64,000 bases of DNA from Streptomyces tsukubensis (GCF_003932715.1 NZ_CP020700.1:2254501-2318500), one strand, 5' to 3'; numbered from the stretch's first letter, positions 17,430 to 26,744 are shown. Made by a program: numbers and translations. The notes: generated from the letters alone by a model not told the origin.

Positions 17430-17924
17430 TCAGACGACCTGGTGCAGCCAGCGGACCGGGGCGCCCTCGCCCGCGTACCGGAAGGGTTCCAGTTCGTCGT
17501 CCCACGGCTTGCCGAGCAGTTTGGCCAGCTCCGCCTCCAGGACGGTCTCGCCCTGGGCGGCCCGGACCATGGCGGCCCGCAGCCGGTCCTCGGGGATGAG
17601 GATGTCGCCGTGGATACCGGTGACGGCATGGAAGATGCCGAGGTCGGGGGTGGCGCTGTAGCGCTCGCCCTCGGCGGTGGCGCACGGTTCGGCCGTGACC
17701 TCGAAGCGCAGCAGATGCCAACCGCGCAGCGCGGAGGCCAGTTTGGAGGCCGTGCCCACCTCGCCGCGCCAGGAGAGCTCCGCTCTCCAGGTGCCCGGGG
17801 ATGCGGGCTGCCGGACCCAGTCGAGCTGGACCCGTACGCCGAGCACCCCCGCCACCGCCCATTCGACGTGCGGACAGAGCGCGCGCGGGGCGGAGTGGAC
17901 GTAGAGAACGCCGCGTGTCGTCAC
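17430..17924 (-). CDS. DUF3145 protein
   Basis: 164 residues, soluble, with the conserved start GVLYVHSAPRALCPHVEW and the acidic segment KPWDDELEPFRYAGEG of DUF3145. The family is actinobacterial and typically lies behind fabF, as here (convergent). Function unknown; the conserved placement suggests a link to lipid metabolism but that is only context. GTG start with GGAGGT upstream. Confidence 0.9.
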   Translation of the reverse strand: MTTRGVLYVHSAPRALCPHVEWAVAGVLGVRVQLDWVRQPASPGTWRAELSWRGEVGTASKLASALRGWHLLRFEVTAEPCATAEGERYSATPDLGIFHAVTGIHGDILIPEDRLRAAMVRAAQGETVLEAELAKLLGKPWDDELEPFRYAGEGAPVRWLHQVV

Positions 17925-18183
17925 CGGGACCTCCAGTGTGGGACGAGGATCGCCTTCCCAGCGCTCTCAGTAAACAGCATCAGGAGTGAATCTCCACAAA
18001 AGGGACAGTATGTGACGTGATGTAATTTACCGGAGCCGATGGGCACGATGCCTCAGGACCGACGGGGAAAAGCTACCGTGAGTGGGTGCCCATGGGGTGA
18101 CGTAATGTCGCTCCGGCGGGCTGTACGCACCAAGCTTTCACTCGGCAGGACCTCGGGGGCATCGACACGGAGGGGACACCGGG

Positions 18184-19209
18184 ATGCACGACCGGCACTC
18201 GGCGGCGCGGACGACCGGATACGGAACCAGCGGGGGAACGGACAGCGGGGGCGGGACCGGAACGGGGGATCCGGGAGCAGGCGCGGAAGCACCGGGCGGA
18301 CGTCCGGCCCGGCGCCGGGGGCGGGCCGCCGCCGCGGCGGGGGTGAGCGCGGCCCTCGTGCTGGCCGCCGCCCTCACGGGCTGCGACAGCTCGTCGGACT
18401 CGGACGACGGGACCAGGACCAAGGGCGCGGCCGTCAAGAAGGCCCCGGAGTTCGTCTGGGACCGCAGCCCCGGCACGATCGCCGCGGTGGGCGACTCCAT
18501 CACCCGCAGCTTCAACGCCTGCACGGTGCTCTCCGACTGCCCCGAATCGTCCTGGTCCACCGGCACCGACTCCCGGGTCCGCAGCCTGGCACTGCGGCTG
18601 ATCGGGGATCCGGCCACGGTCTCCCAGCGGACCTGGAACTATGCGAAGACCGGCGCGGAGATGGCGGATATCCCGGCCCAGATGGCCAAGGCGGCGGCCC
18701 GGAAACCGGAGCTGGTCACGGTGCTGGTCGGCGCCAACGACGCCTGTTCGGACTCCGCCGAACTGATGACCCCGGTGGAGGATTTCCGTACGTCGTTCAC
18801 CGGCGCCCTGAAGCAGTTGCGGGCGGTTTCGCCCAAAAGTCAGGTGTACGTGTCGAGCGTGCCCGATCTGAAGCGGCTCTGGGAGACCGGGCGGGAGGAT
18901 CCGGTCGGCCGGCAGATCTGGAAGCTCGGCATCTGCGCGTCGATGCTGAAGGACTCGGAGGATCTGGGCCCCGAGGCCACCGCGCGCCGGGCCCGGGTGC
19001 AGGAGCGGGTGGTCGCCTACAACGCGGTGCTGAAGGAGGTCTGCGCCACGGATCTGCGCTGCCGGTACGACGGGGGCGCGGTGTTCTCGTACGCCTTCGT
19101 GGGCGACCAGCTCAGCCGCTGGGACTGGTTCCATCCGAGCCGGAACGGCCAGAGCAGGCTGGCGGAGATCGCGTACCGGAACATCACGGCGGCCGGCGCA
19201 CCGAAGTGA
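18184..19209 (+). CDS. SGNH/GDSL-type hydrolase lipoprotein
   Basis: 341 residues. A Gly-rich, positively charged N-terminus leads to a hydrophobic segment ending in a lipobox LTGC, so the protein is probably lipid-anchored outside the cell. The SGNH blocks are visible: VGDSIT (Ser), NYAKTGAEM (Gly), VGANDAC (Asn) and DWFHPS (Asp/His). Such enzymes are esterases or lipases; here pairs of Cys suggest disulfides. The ~50-residue region before the lipobox is long for a signal peptide, so the true start might be further in. Stands alone. Confidence 0.87.
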   Translation: MHDRHSAARTTGYGTSGGTDSGGGTGTGDPGAGAEAPGGRPARRRGRAAAAAGVSAALVLAAALTGCDSSSDSDDGTRTKGAAVKKAPEFVWDRSPGTIAAVGDSITRSFNACTVLSDCPESSWSTGTDSRVRSLALRLIGDPATVSQRTWNYAKTGAEMADIPAQMAKAAARKPELVTVLVGANDACSDSAELMTPVEDFRTSFTGALKQLRAVSPKSQVYVSSVPDLKRLWETGREDPVGRQIWKLGICASMLKDSEDLGPEATARRARVQERVVAYNAVLKEVCATDLRCRYDGGAVFSYAFVGDQLSRWDWFHPSRNGQSRLAEIAYRNITAAGAPK

Positions 19210-19312
19210 GCCGGGGACGGCCGGGGCGGGCACCGCGTAACTGCATGTTTCCGCCGTAACGGGCCCAGGCACTGTCCGGCGGCGGCGGATCCCGTAGCCA
19301 GGGGGCGGGCCG

Positions 19313-19355
19313 GGAGGTGATACTTCCGCCACCCGTCAACGGAAGGATCACCTCC
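19313..19355 (+). promoter_or_regulatory. Long leader hairpin carrying Shine-Dalgarno and anti-SD-like arms
   Basis: GGAGGTGAT (19313-19321) pairs perfectly with ATCACCTCC (19347-19355); after one mismatch CTTCC pairs with GGAAG, leaving a 13-nt loop. The right arm equals the 3' end of 16S rRNA. It ends directly before a TTG start candidate. It could be the terminator of the SGNH gene or a translational control hairpin. Confidence 0.6.
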
Positions 19356-20642
19356 TTGTCGCCGTCGCCGCTGTTCCCGATGTCCCTGCGCGTCCCCGCC
19401 GTGTCGACGGCCGCCGTCGCGGCGCTGCTCTCCCTGGCGGTGGCCGTGCCCGCCCAGGCCGCTCCCCCGGGCTCCGCCTCCCCGGCCGTCCCGGCTCCGG
19501 CCACGGTCGAGGAGGCGCGGCTGGACCGGGCCGTACCGCAGGAGCTGCTGCGGCGCGGCGGCTTCGACACGGTGGCGCCCGCGTTCGCCCGGAGCCTGGC
19601 CCGGGCGGGCTCGTACCGCCAGGCCGAGAAGGCGGTTGCGGGGCACGGGGCTGCGCTCTGGCAGCGGGCCGTGGACCGGGCCCAGGGGCGCGGGCCGCTG
19701 GCCGGCGATCTCAGCCGGGACGACGACCGTCCGCTGTACTGGGCACGCCTTGCGATGCTCCGCGAACTGCGGCTGTGGCAGCCGTCGTTCGGCCTCGGCG
19801 GTACGGAGCGCGCCGGGCTGCTGGACCGGCTGGAGCGGTCCTCGCGCGGCCAGGATTCGCTGCGCTTCCCGGGCGGTCACGGCAAGGGCAAGGGGCTCAA
19901 GCGGATCCTGATGACCGGCTTCGACCCGTTCACGCTCGACCGGGACATCCGGATCAGCAATCCGTCGGGGGCGACGGCGCTCGCCCTGGACGGAACGGTG
20001 ATCCGGACCGCCGAAGGACCGGCCCGGGTGGAGGCCGCCGTCTTCCCGGTCCGCTGGGCGGACTTCGCCGACGGTACGGTCGAGCGGGCCCTCCGGCCCG
20101 TGCTGCCGAAGGTGGACCTGTTCACCACCGTCAGCCAGGGGCGGCCCGGCCGCTTCGACATCGAGCGCACCAACGGCGCCTGGCGCGGCGGCTTCGGCGA
20201 CAACGACAACGTGTCGCGGCTGGAGACGGTCCCGGTCTCCGATCAGGCGACGCAGCCGCAGTGGACCTCGTCGACGCTGCCCGCCGCGGCCGTCGCCGCC
20301 GCGCCCACCGGCCGCTTCCCGGTGTACGACAACACCTCGGTGACCGAGATCCCGGCGGGCGGTACCGCGCCCGTGGACCGGCCCGGCGGTCCCACGCCGG
20401 GCTCCACCGCGCGGGCGGGCGGCGGCGGGAACTACCTGTCGAACGAGATCGCGTACCGGGCGACCCTGCTCCGCGACCGGCTGGGGCTGGACCTCCCGGG
20501 CGGCCATGTCCACACCCCGGTGCTCGCGTTCGGCGCGGGCAATACGACGGAGCTGACCGATCCCGTCTTCGTACAGAACCGGCTCGACATCATCGCGCAG
20601 GTCAAGGAGATCATCCGGGTGGCGGCCGAAGCGGAGGAGTGA
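19356..20642 (+). CDS. Secreted pyroglutamyl-peptidase-like (C15 family) protein with Ser in place of Cys
   Basis: About 428 residues. A signal peptide (VAALLSLAVAVPAQA) precedes a helical ~140-residue region and a C15-type domain that opens with RILMTGFDPF. The Glu motif GRFDIERTN is kept and the His is in HVHTPVLAF. At the usual nucleophile position (YLCN in the family) the sequence reads YLSN; the Ser codon is at 20439-20441. It may be inactive, or a serine-using variant. Start is uncertain: TTG 19356 has GGAAGG upstream, ATG 19380 gives a tighter signal peptide, GTG 19317 lies within the hairpin. Confidence 0.75.
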   Translation: MSPSPLFPMSLRVPAVSTAAVAALLSLAVAVPAQAAPPGSASPAVPAPATVEEARLDRAVPQELLRRGGFDTVAPAFARSLARAGSYRQAEKAVAGHGAALWQRAVDRAQGRGPLAGDLSRDDDRPLYWARLAMLRELRLWQPSFGLGGTERAGLLDRLERSSRGQDSLRFPGGHGKGKGLKRILMTGFDPFTLDRDIRISNPSGATALALDGTVIRTAEGPARVEAAVFPVRWADFADGTVERALRPVLPKVDLFTTVSQGRPGRFDIERTNGAWRGGFGDNDNVSRLETVPVSDQATQPQWTSSTLPAAAVAAAPTGRFPVYDNTSVTEIPAGGTAPVDRPGGPTPGSTARAGGGGNYLSNEIAYRATLLRDRLGLDLPGGHVHTPVLAFGAGNTTELTDPVFVQNRLDIIAQVKEIIRVAAEAEE

Positions 20643-20656
20643 GCCAGGATGGCGGT

Positions 20657-21370
20657 ATGAAGATCGCAGCAGCGCAGTTCGCGCCGGTACCCGGTGAGCC
20701 GGTGGCCAATGTCCGTACCATCGCGGAGCTGATCCGTGAAGCGGCCGGGCAGGGCGCCCGGGTGGTGGTGTTCCCCGAGACGTCGACGACGGGCTATTTC
20801 GCCCGGCGGTTCGCGACGGAGCCGGAGCTGGTCCTCGGCGAGGACGACGAGCGGTGGGGTCCGGTGCGCGACGCCTGCCGGGCAGGCGGGACGGCGGCCG
20901 TGGTCAACGCGGCCGTACGGACTCCGTCCGGGCGGCCCGCGGTCACGACCCTGGTCTTCGGTCCGGACGGCGCGCTGCTGACCCGCTACGACAAACTGCA
21001 TCTGCACGGCGTGGAGCAGGAGATCTTCGCGGCGGGCGGGCAGGACGGCGGTTTCGACCTCGACGGCGTCCGGTTCGCCCTCGCGACCTGCTACGACAAC
21101 CGGTTCCCCGAGGTGGCCCGCCGCGCCCGGGAGTCGGGCGCGGCGGTGTATCTGGCGAGTTCGGTGCTGGAGGTGGGCAACGACTCGTTCGAGACGGTGT
21201 ATCCGGTACGGGCCCGGGAGAACGGCCTGTACGTGGTGCTGGCCAACGCCCTCGGGGTGAACGACTGCGGCGACTGCCGGGGCGACAGCGCGGTCTGGGG
21301 GCCGGACGGCAACCGGCTGGCGACGGCGGGCGGGGCGCCCGGGGTGCTGGTGGTGGAACTGCCGCTCTGA
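20657..21370 (+). CDS. Carbon-nitrogen hydrolase (nitrilase superfamily)
   Basis: 237 residues with the Glu-Lys-Cys triad: FPETSTTGY, YDKLHLHG and ATCYDNRFPE. It cleaves amide or nitrile C-N bonds of a small molecule; the subgroup is not clear. ATG at 20657 starts 15 nt after the previous stop, so it is probably co-transcribed with the peptidase-like gene. Convergent with the EI24 gene (21 bp apart). Confidence 0.9.
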   Translation: MKIAAAQFAPVPGEPVANVRTIAELIREAAGQGARVVVFPETSTTGYFARRFATEPELVLGEDDERWGPVRDACRAGGTAAVVNAAVRTPSGRPAVTTLVFGPDGALLTRYDKLHLHGVEQEIFAAGGQDGGFDLDGVRFALATCYDNRFPEVARRARESGAAVYLASSVLEVGNDSFETVYPVRARENGLYVVLANALGVNDCGDCRGDSAVWGPDGNRLATAGGAPGVLVVELPL

Positions 21371-21391
21371 CGGCGGGCCGGCCCCGCCCGG

Positions 21392-22336
21392 TCAGCGCGG
21401 GGGCTGCTGCGGGGCCCGGCCCGGGTGCTGGTACGACACCGGGCCGCCGTATCCGGCGCCGGGCAGCGTCGCCGTCCGGTCCGGGGCGGCCGCGGGCCCG
21501 GCTGCGGCGTTGCCGTGGTCGGTGTCGGCCGTGCGGTCGGTGTTGTCAGCGTTGTTGGTGTTGTTGGTGTTGTTGGTGTTGTTGGGTGCAGGGGCGGGCG
21601 GGACCGGTGCCAGCTCGCGGGCCATCAGGGTCGCGCCCGCGACGGCGCCGGGCATCAGGAAGACCGCGACGAACGGCACCAGGAACGCGAGCGCCAGCGG
21701 GACGCCGAAGCCGAGCGTCAGCATCCGGCGGCCGCGCAGCAGGCGCAGCCGGTCCTTGAGGAGCATGCCGCGGCGCTGGAGGGCGACCGCGGTCAGCTCC
21801 TCGGCCAGGAAGTAGCCCGTGACGCAGAAGCCGAGGACCGGGACGACGGTCTGTCCAAGGACCGGGACGAAGCCGAGGGCGAAGAGGACGATCCCGTACA
21901 CCGCGACCCTCAGGACGATCCGCACCGAATCCCGGGCGGAGATCCACAGATCGCGCCAGAACGAGTTCCCGGACTGCGGGACCTCGCCGCCCTCGCTGCG
22001 GTCGACCTCCTCGGACAGCGACTCGTAGAAGGGCTGGCCGACCAGGAGGGTGACGGCGGTGAAGGTGATCACGGCGAGGAAGAGGCCGAGCCCGAGGGTC
22101 AGCGCGGTCAGGGTGCCGCGGAAGATGCCCAGCCAGGGCGAGGACCAGCCGTCGGCGAAGGGCGTCGTCCAGGCCACGAAGTCGTCGGCGCCGAAGACCA
22201 GGCCGACGAGGGCGCCGAGGTAGAGCACCAGGGTCAGCAGTCCGGGGAGCAGCCCGAGGCCCAGCCAGCGGCCGCGGCCGCCGACCCAGCGCTGGCCCTT
22301 CATCAGATAGCCGAAGCCCTTGCCGAGATCGTTCAT
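21392..22336 (-). CDS. EI24-domain integral membrane protein
   Basis: 314 residues. Four to six hydrophobic helices lie between 25 and 230, with EI24/CysZ landmarks GLLPGLLTLVLYLG and VGQPFYESLSEEVDR. CysZ proteins move sulfate; actinobacterial EI24 homologues are uncharacterised. The C-terminal ~80 residues form a hydrophilic tail with an Asn/Asn/Thr tandem repeat encoded by a 9-bp DNA repeat (21551-21586) and a Pro/Gln end. ATG start. Convergent with the nitrilase-family gene. Confidence 0.85.
   Translation of the reverse strand: MNDLGKGFGYLMKGQRWVGGRGRWLGLGLLPGLLTLVLYLGALVGLVFGADDFVAWTTPFADGWSSPWLGIFRGTLTALTLGLGLFLAVITFTAVTLLVGQPFYESLSEEVDRSEGGEVPQSGNSFWRDLWISARDSVRIVLRVAVYGIVLFALGFVPVLGQTVVPVLGFCVTGYFLAEELTAVALQRRGMLLKDRLRLLRGRRMLTLGFGVPLALAFLVPFVAVFLMPGAVAGATLMARELAPVPPAPAPNNTNNTNNTNNADNTDRTADTDHGNAAAGPAAAPDRTATLPGAGYGGPVSYQHPGRAPQQPPR
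21551..21586. repeat. 9-bp tandem repeat in the EI24 gene
   Basis: Four units of GTTGTTGGT (last one ends GGG), in frame, encoding Asn-Asn-Thr repeats in the cytoplasmic tail. Copy changes would keep the frame. Confidence 0.8.
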
Positions 22337-22570
22337 GGCGGTGAGCCTATCCGGCCTCCGTCGCGCTCCTGTTCGGGTGTTGTCCGGCCCCGGTCACGGC
22401 GTCCGGTCATGGAGTCCGGTCATGGCCGAAAACCGAATACGTGGCTTATACCTCTTGATTGTTCCGGAGCTGAACCGGTAGACCGCTGCGTACCGATTGC
22501 TTGTGGCGCATGCGGCACATCCGTGTACTTGCGTCACAGCGTCGACCCCCGATTCCGGAGGCAACCACGC

Positions 22571-25117
22571 ATGGGCATACCCAGACCTGTTCTGGTCACC
22601 ACCACGGCGCTCGCCGTCGCCGTGCTTCTCGCACCCGTACCGGCGGCGGCTCTGCCCGGCAAGCCGGCCGCACCCGGTCTGCCGGGCCAGCCGGGCGGCC
22701 CCGATCCGCTGCGCGACGAGGGCACGACCGATTCCGCGCTCTCCCGGGCCCCGCTGGCCGCGGCCCGTAACGCGCTCTCCCTGCCCACTCCGTCCTTCCA
22801 CCGCACCGAGGGCTATCCGCGGCGGACGACGCTGACGGCGCCGCCCGTGGACCCGGCCGACAAGTCGGTCAAGCTGGGACTGGTGCCGTACCACTCCATC
22901 GCCCCGAAGCTGAACGAGCTGCAGGCGCTCGGCAACCGGGTCAGTGTGGAGATCGCGGGCCGCTCGGCGACCGGGCGGGAGCTGTACCTGGTCACGGTCA
23001 CGGCGCCCGAGAGCGCCCGTGAGGTCCGCGAGCAGGAGCGGATGCGGGAGCGAATAGAGAACTCCCCGGCCTCCGCCGCCCGGGACAAGGCGATCAAGAA
23101 GGCGTACAAGACGCCCGTCTTCATCAACAACAACATCCACGGGAACGAGTGGGAGGGCACGGACGCGGCCCTGAAGCTCATCGAGGAACTGGCGAAGGCC
23201 AAGGACGCCAAGACCCTCTCCCTGCTGGCGAAGAACCGCATCTATCTGAACGTCACGGCGAACCCGGACGGCCGGGTCGCCGGGACCCGGGCCAACGCCA
23301 ACGGCTTCGACCTCAACCGTGACTTCATCACGGCCACGCAGCCCGAGACGCGGGCGATCCGGCAGCTCGCCATCGACAAGCAGCCCGCGGTCATGCTGGA
23401 CCTGCACGGGTACGTCAACGGCACGCTGATCGAACCGACGACCCCGCCGCACGGCGAGAACTACGAGTACGACCTCTTCCTGAAGAACGCCTACGCCAAT
23501 GCCCTCGGCATGGAGAAGGCGGTCAACGGGCTGGGCTACACGGCGGAGAAGGACGGCGTCCGGCCGGTCGAGATCCCGTTCCGGGACTCGGCCGAGGGCT
23601 GGGACGACTGGCCGCCCATCTTCACCCCGCAGTACATGCCGTTCCAGGGCGCGGTGGCCTCGCACACCATCGAGTTCCCGCTGCGGGTCAACGGCAGCTC
23701 CTACGACAGCCTGCCGGTGGCGGAGCTGCGCCGCCGCTCCGCGATCAACACCGCGATCGCGGGCGCCGCGATGCGGGCCACGCTCGACTTCACGCAGACC
23801 AACCGCGCGCAGGTGCTGGCGGACCAGATCGAAACGTTCCGGCGGGGGGCCGCGGGCGAGGCCCAGCGGCCGGTCTCGGAGGAGACCGTGCCGGGCGTGC
23901 CGGGCATCGGCCCCGAGGACGTCTACACGACCACCTTCCCGAGGGCGTACGTCATTCCGGCGGGGTCGGGTCAGCGCAGCGGGGTCGCGGCGGCGCGGCT
24001 GGTGGACCATCTGATCGCCAACGACGTCCGGGTGGAGCGGGCCGTACTGCCGTTCCGGGTGGGCCAGAAGGTCTATCCGGCCGGTTCGTACGTCGTCGAT
24101 ATGCGGCAGCCCAAGCGCGGTATCGCCAATGTGATGCTGGCGGCGGGCCGGGACATCAGTGCGGACGTGTCGACGATGTACGACATCTCCGGCTGGAGCC
24201 TCGGGCTGCTGTGGGGTGCCTCCGTGGACCGGGTCGAGCGCGGCGATCTGCGCGTGGCGGCCCGTCCGGTCGCCGCGGCGGCGCCGAGCGGATCCGTCGC
24301 CCCGTGGGGCGATCTGAAGCTGCGGCTCGACGACCCGAAGGAGCTGGCTGCGCTCAACTCGCTGCTGGGCCAGGGGATCGCGGTACGGCGTACGGATGAC
24401 GGAGCGGCGATCGTGCCGGCTTCGGCGCGCAGGGCAGCTGCGGTGGCGGCGGACCGCTTCGGGGTCGCCTTCACCTCGACGCGGGAGCGCGGGGTGGCAC
24501 CGCTGAAGCGGACCCGGGTGGCCGCGGCGGTCACCTCCGGCGAGCAGTTCGCGCTGCGGGAGATGGGCTTCGAGGTGGTGCCGGTGTCGACGGCGACGCT
24601 CAACGCGGGCTTCGACTGGACCGGTGCGGAAGCGCTGGTCGTCTCGACCGGGCTGAGCTGGTCGGGGCTGACCCCGGCGGCGCGGGAGGCCTTCGCCGCG
24701 AGCGGCGCGGGCTTCGTCGGACTGGGCGCGGCGGGTGCCGCGTTCGGCAACGGCGCCGGGCTGATCACCGCGACGGCCGTGGAGGGCAACGGCGACGCCA
24801 ACGGTGTCGTCAAGGTCTCCAATGCGGGCGGTGCGCTGACCGGTGGGGCGCCGGGGCACTCCTTCGTCTACTCCCCGGTGTGGTTCACCGGTCTGGGCGA
24901 CGGCGTCCGCGCCGACCAGTCGTACGCCACCGGCAATCCGCTGGTGTCGGGCCACTGGCGGGCCCTGGCCGACGGCACGGGCGGCCCGGCGGACGCGGCC
25001 GGGAAGCCGTCGGTGGTCAGTAAGGGCTCGGCGGTGCTGATCGGCACCGAGCCGCTGTTCCGGGACCACCCGAAGGGCGCCTTCGCGGTGGTCGCCCGGG
25101 CACTGCTGACGCGGTAA
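22571..25117 (+). CDS. Secreted M14 zinc carboxypeptidase, large form
   Basis: 848 residues. Signal peptide at residues 1-28 (ALAVAVLLAPVPAAA). The M14 catalytic domain spans ~100-400: zinc ligands His190 and Glu193 (NNIHGNEWEG) and His279 (MLDLHGYVNG), substrate-binding NPDGRVAGTR and GFDLNRDF, catalytic Glu in ASHTIEFPLR. About 450 further residues form beta-rich modules typical of long actinobacterial members. It removes C-terminal residues from peptides outside the cell. ATG with GGAGG 9 nt upstream. The 233-bp upstream gap presumably contains its promoter. Confidence 0.92.
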   Translation: MGIPRPVLVTTTALAVAVLLAPVPAAALPGKPAAPGLPGQPGGPDPLRDEGTTDSALSRAPLAAARNALSLPTPSFHRTEGYPRRTTLTAPPVDPADKSVKLGLVPYHSIAPKLNELQALGNRVSVEIAGRSATGRELYLVTVTAPESAREVREQERMRERIENSPASAARDKAIKKAYKTPVFINNNIHGNEWEGTDAALKLIEELAKAKDAKTLSLLAKNRIYLNVTANPDGRVAGTRANANGFDLNRDFITATQPETRAIRQLAIDKQPAVMLDLHGYVNGTLIEPTTPPHGENYEYDLFLKNAYANALGMEKAVNGLGYTAEKDGVRPVEIPFRDSAEGWDDWPPIFTPQYMPFQGAVASHTIEFPLRVNGSSYDSLPVAELRRRSAINTAIAGAAMRATLDFTQTNRAQVLADQIETFRRGAAGEAQRPVSEETVPGVPGIGPEDVYTTTFPRAYVIPAGSGQRSGVAAARLVDHLIANDVRVERAVLPFRVGQKVYPAGSYVVDMRQPKRGIANVMLAAGRDISADVSTMYDISGWSLGLLWGASVDRVERGDLRVAARPVAAAAPSGSVAPWGDLKLRLDDPKELAALNSLLGQGIAVRRTDDGAAIVPASARRAAAVAADRFGVAFTSTRERGVAPLKRTRVAAAVTSGEQFALREMGFEVVPVSTATLNAGFDWTGAEALVVSTGLSWSGLTPAAREAFAASGAGFVGLGAAGAAFGNGAGLITATAVEGNGDANGVVKVSNAGGALTGGAPGHSFVYSPVWFTGLGDGVRADQSYATGNPLVSGHWRALADGTGGPADAAGKPSVVSKGSAVLIGTEPLFRDHPKGAFAVVARALLTR

Positions 25118-25150
25118 CTCCCCGCAGCGGGAGAACGCCGTATCCGGCAC

Positions 25151-25188
25151 CGCTGCCGGTGCCGCCCGGGAGGGCGGCACCGGCAGCG
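25151..25188. terminator. Strong bidirectional terminator hairpin
   Basis: 17-bp perfect stem (CGCTGCCGGTGCCGCCC with its complement) and a GGGA loop, between the convergent carboxypeptidase and ohr genes. Confidence 0.85.
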
Positions 25189-25224
25189 ACGGAGCACGGG
25201 CTGCGTACGGTTACGGGTTACGGG

Positions 25225-25650
25225 CTAGGCAGCCTTGAGCGTCACCGTGATATTGCCGCGGGTCGCCTTCGAGTACGGGCAGACCTCGTGCGCCTTCTCG
25301 ATGAGTTCGAGGGCGCGCGCCTCGTCGACGTTCGGCAGCTGCGCGGATATCCCGACGATGATGCCGAAGCCCTCGTCGTTCTTGCCGATACCGACCTCCG
25401 CGGTGACCGTCGCACCGCTGATGTCCACGCCCTCCTGGCGGGCCACCACGCCCAGCGCGCCCTGGAAGCAGGCGCTGTACCCGGCGGCGAAGAGCTGCTC
25501 CGGGTTGGTGCCCGCGCCGGAACCGCCCAGCTCCTTGGGCGGGTTCACCACGACATCGAGCTTGCCGTCGTCGGTGGAGACCCGGCCGTCGCGGCCGTTC
25601 TCCGCGGTGGCGACGGCCGTGTAGACCACATCGGACTGCTGGATGGGCAT
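25225..25650 (-). CDS. Organic hydroperoxide resistance protein (Ohr/OsmC)
   Basis: 141 residues. Both redox cysteines are present: Cys61 in GYSACFQGAL and Cys124 in HEVCPYSKATRG. It reduces organic hydroperoxides using thiols. ATG with AAGGAG 7 nt upstream. It lies 74 bp behind an MDR reductase gene on the same strand, possibly in one transcript. The nearby MarR protein lacks the N-terminal Cys of OhrR, so a classical OhrR switch is unlikely. Confidence 0.95.
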   Translation of the reverse strand: MPIQQSDVVYTAVATAENGRDGRVSTDDGKLDVVVNPPKELGGSGAGTNPEQLFAAGYSACFQGALGVVARQEGVDISGATVTAEVGIGKNDEGFGIIVGISAQLPNVDEARALELIEKAHEVCPYSKATRGNITVTLKAA

Positions 25651-25724
25651 CTGCTCACTCCTTCTGTGGTGCGCCGCGGCGCGCGCCCACGACCGCAACG
25701 CTCGTGCCCACGACCCTATCCATG

Positions 25725-26744
25725 TCAGCCGGTCAGTGAAACGATCATCTTTCCGGTGTTGTCGCCGCGGAGCACGCCGAGGAACGCGTCGAAGCCGTTC
25801 TCGATGCCCTCGACGACGGTCTCGTCGTGGACCAGCTCCCCGGAGGCCAGCCAGCCCGCGGTGTCCCGGACGAAGTCCGGCAGCAGGTCGAGGTGGTCCG
25901 TCACGATGAAGCCCTGGAGGCGCAGGCGCTTGGTGACGGCCAGGGTGAGGTTGTTCGGGCCGGGGGTGGGCTCGGTGGCGTTGTAGACGGAGATGGCGCC
26001 GCACAGGGCCGCGCGGCCCAGGTCGTTGAAGGCGCCGAGGGCGGCCTCCAGATGCTCGCCGCCGACATTGTCGAAGTAGACGTCGATACCGTCGGGCGCG
26101 GCCTCGGCGAGCTGTGCCGCCACCGGGCCGTTCTTGTAGTTGAAGGCGGCGTCGAAGCCGTACCCCTGGAGGAGCCGTTCGACCTTGGCGTCGGATCCGG
26201 CGGAACCGATCACCCGGGACGCGCCCTTGAGCCGGGCCATCTGGCCCACGAGGCCGCCGACCGCCCCGGCGGCGCCGGAGACGAAGACCGCGTCCCCTTC
26301 CTTGAAACCGGCGACCCGGAACAGCCCCGCATACGCGGTGAGGCCGATCATCCCGAGGACGCCCAGATAGGCGGAGGCCGGAGCCAGCGAGGTGTCGATC
26401 TTCCGGGCCTCGCCCGCCGGGACCTCGGCGATCTCGCGCCAGCCCAGTCCGTGCGTCACGGTGTCGCCCACGGCGAAGCCCTCCGCACGCGAGGCGATCA
26501 CTTCGCCCACCGCTCCGCCGTGCATCGGGCGGTCCAGCTCATACGGAGCGGCGTACGACTTGGCGGCGCTCATCCGGCCGCGCATATACGGGTCGACGGA
26601 GAAGTGGGTGTTGCGCACGAGGATGTGCCCGTCCGCGGGCTCGGCTACGGGAACCTCGCGCAGGGCGACGAGATCCTTCGTCGGCCAGCCGTGCGGTCGG
26701 GCGACGAGCTGCCATTCGCGGCTGGTCGTGGGCAGTGCGGACAT
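25725..26744 (-). CDS. NADP-dependent MDR-family oxidoreductase
   Basis: 339 residues, medium-chain dehydrogenase without zinc ligands. N-terminal landmark THFSVDPYMRGRM, nucleotide site VFVSGAAGAVGGLVGQMARL, and NVGGEHLEAAL as in the leukotriene B4 dehydrogenase/curcumin-reductase group, which reduce alkenals and enones. ATG at 26744 with AGGAGGT 9 nt upstream. Divergent from a marR gene; the shared promoter region has a palindrome over its -35 box, so MarR repression is likely. Confidence 0.93.
   Translation of the reverse strand: MSALPTTSREWQLVARPHGWPTKDLVALREVPVAEPADGHILVRNTHFSVDPYMRGRMSAAKSYAAPYELDRPMHGGAVGEVIASRAEGFAVGDTVTHGLGWREIAEVPAGEARKIDTSLAPASAYLGVLGMIGLTAYAGLFRVAGFKEGDAVFVSGAAGAVGGLVGQMARLKGASRVIGSAGSDAKVERLLQGYGFDAAFNYKNGPVAAQLAEAAPDGIDVYFDNVGGEHLEAALGAFNDLGRAALCGAISVYNATEPTPGPNNLTLAVTKRLRLQGFIVTDHLDLLPDFVRDTAGWLASGELVHDETVVEGIENGFDAFLGVLRGDNTGKMIVSLTG

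Noticed and set aside
19341..19357. Match to the 3' end of 16S rRNA
   Set aside because: Only ~13 bases match and no rRNA sequence precedes it; it is one arm of a leader hairpin.
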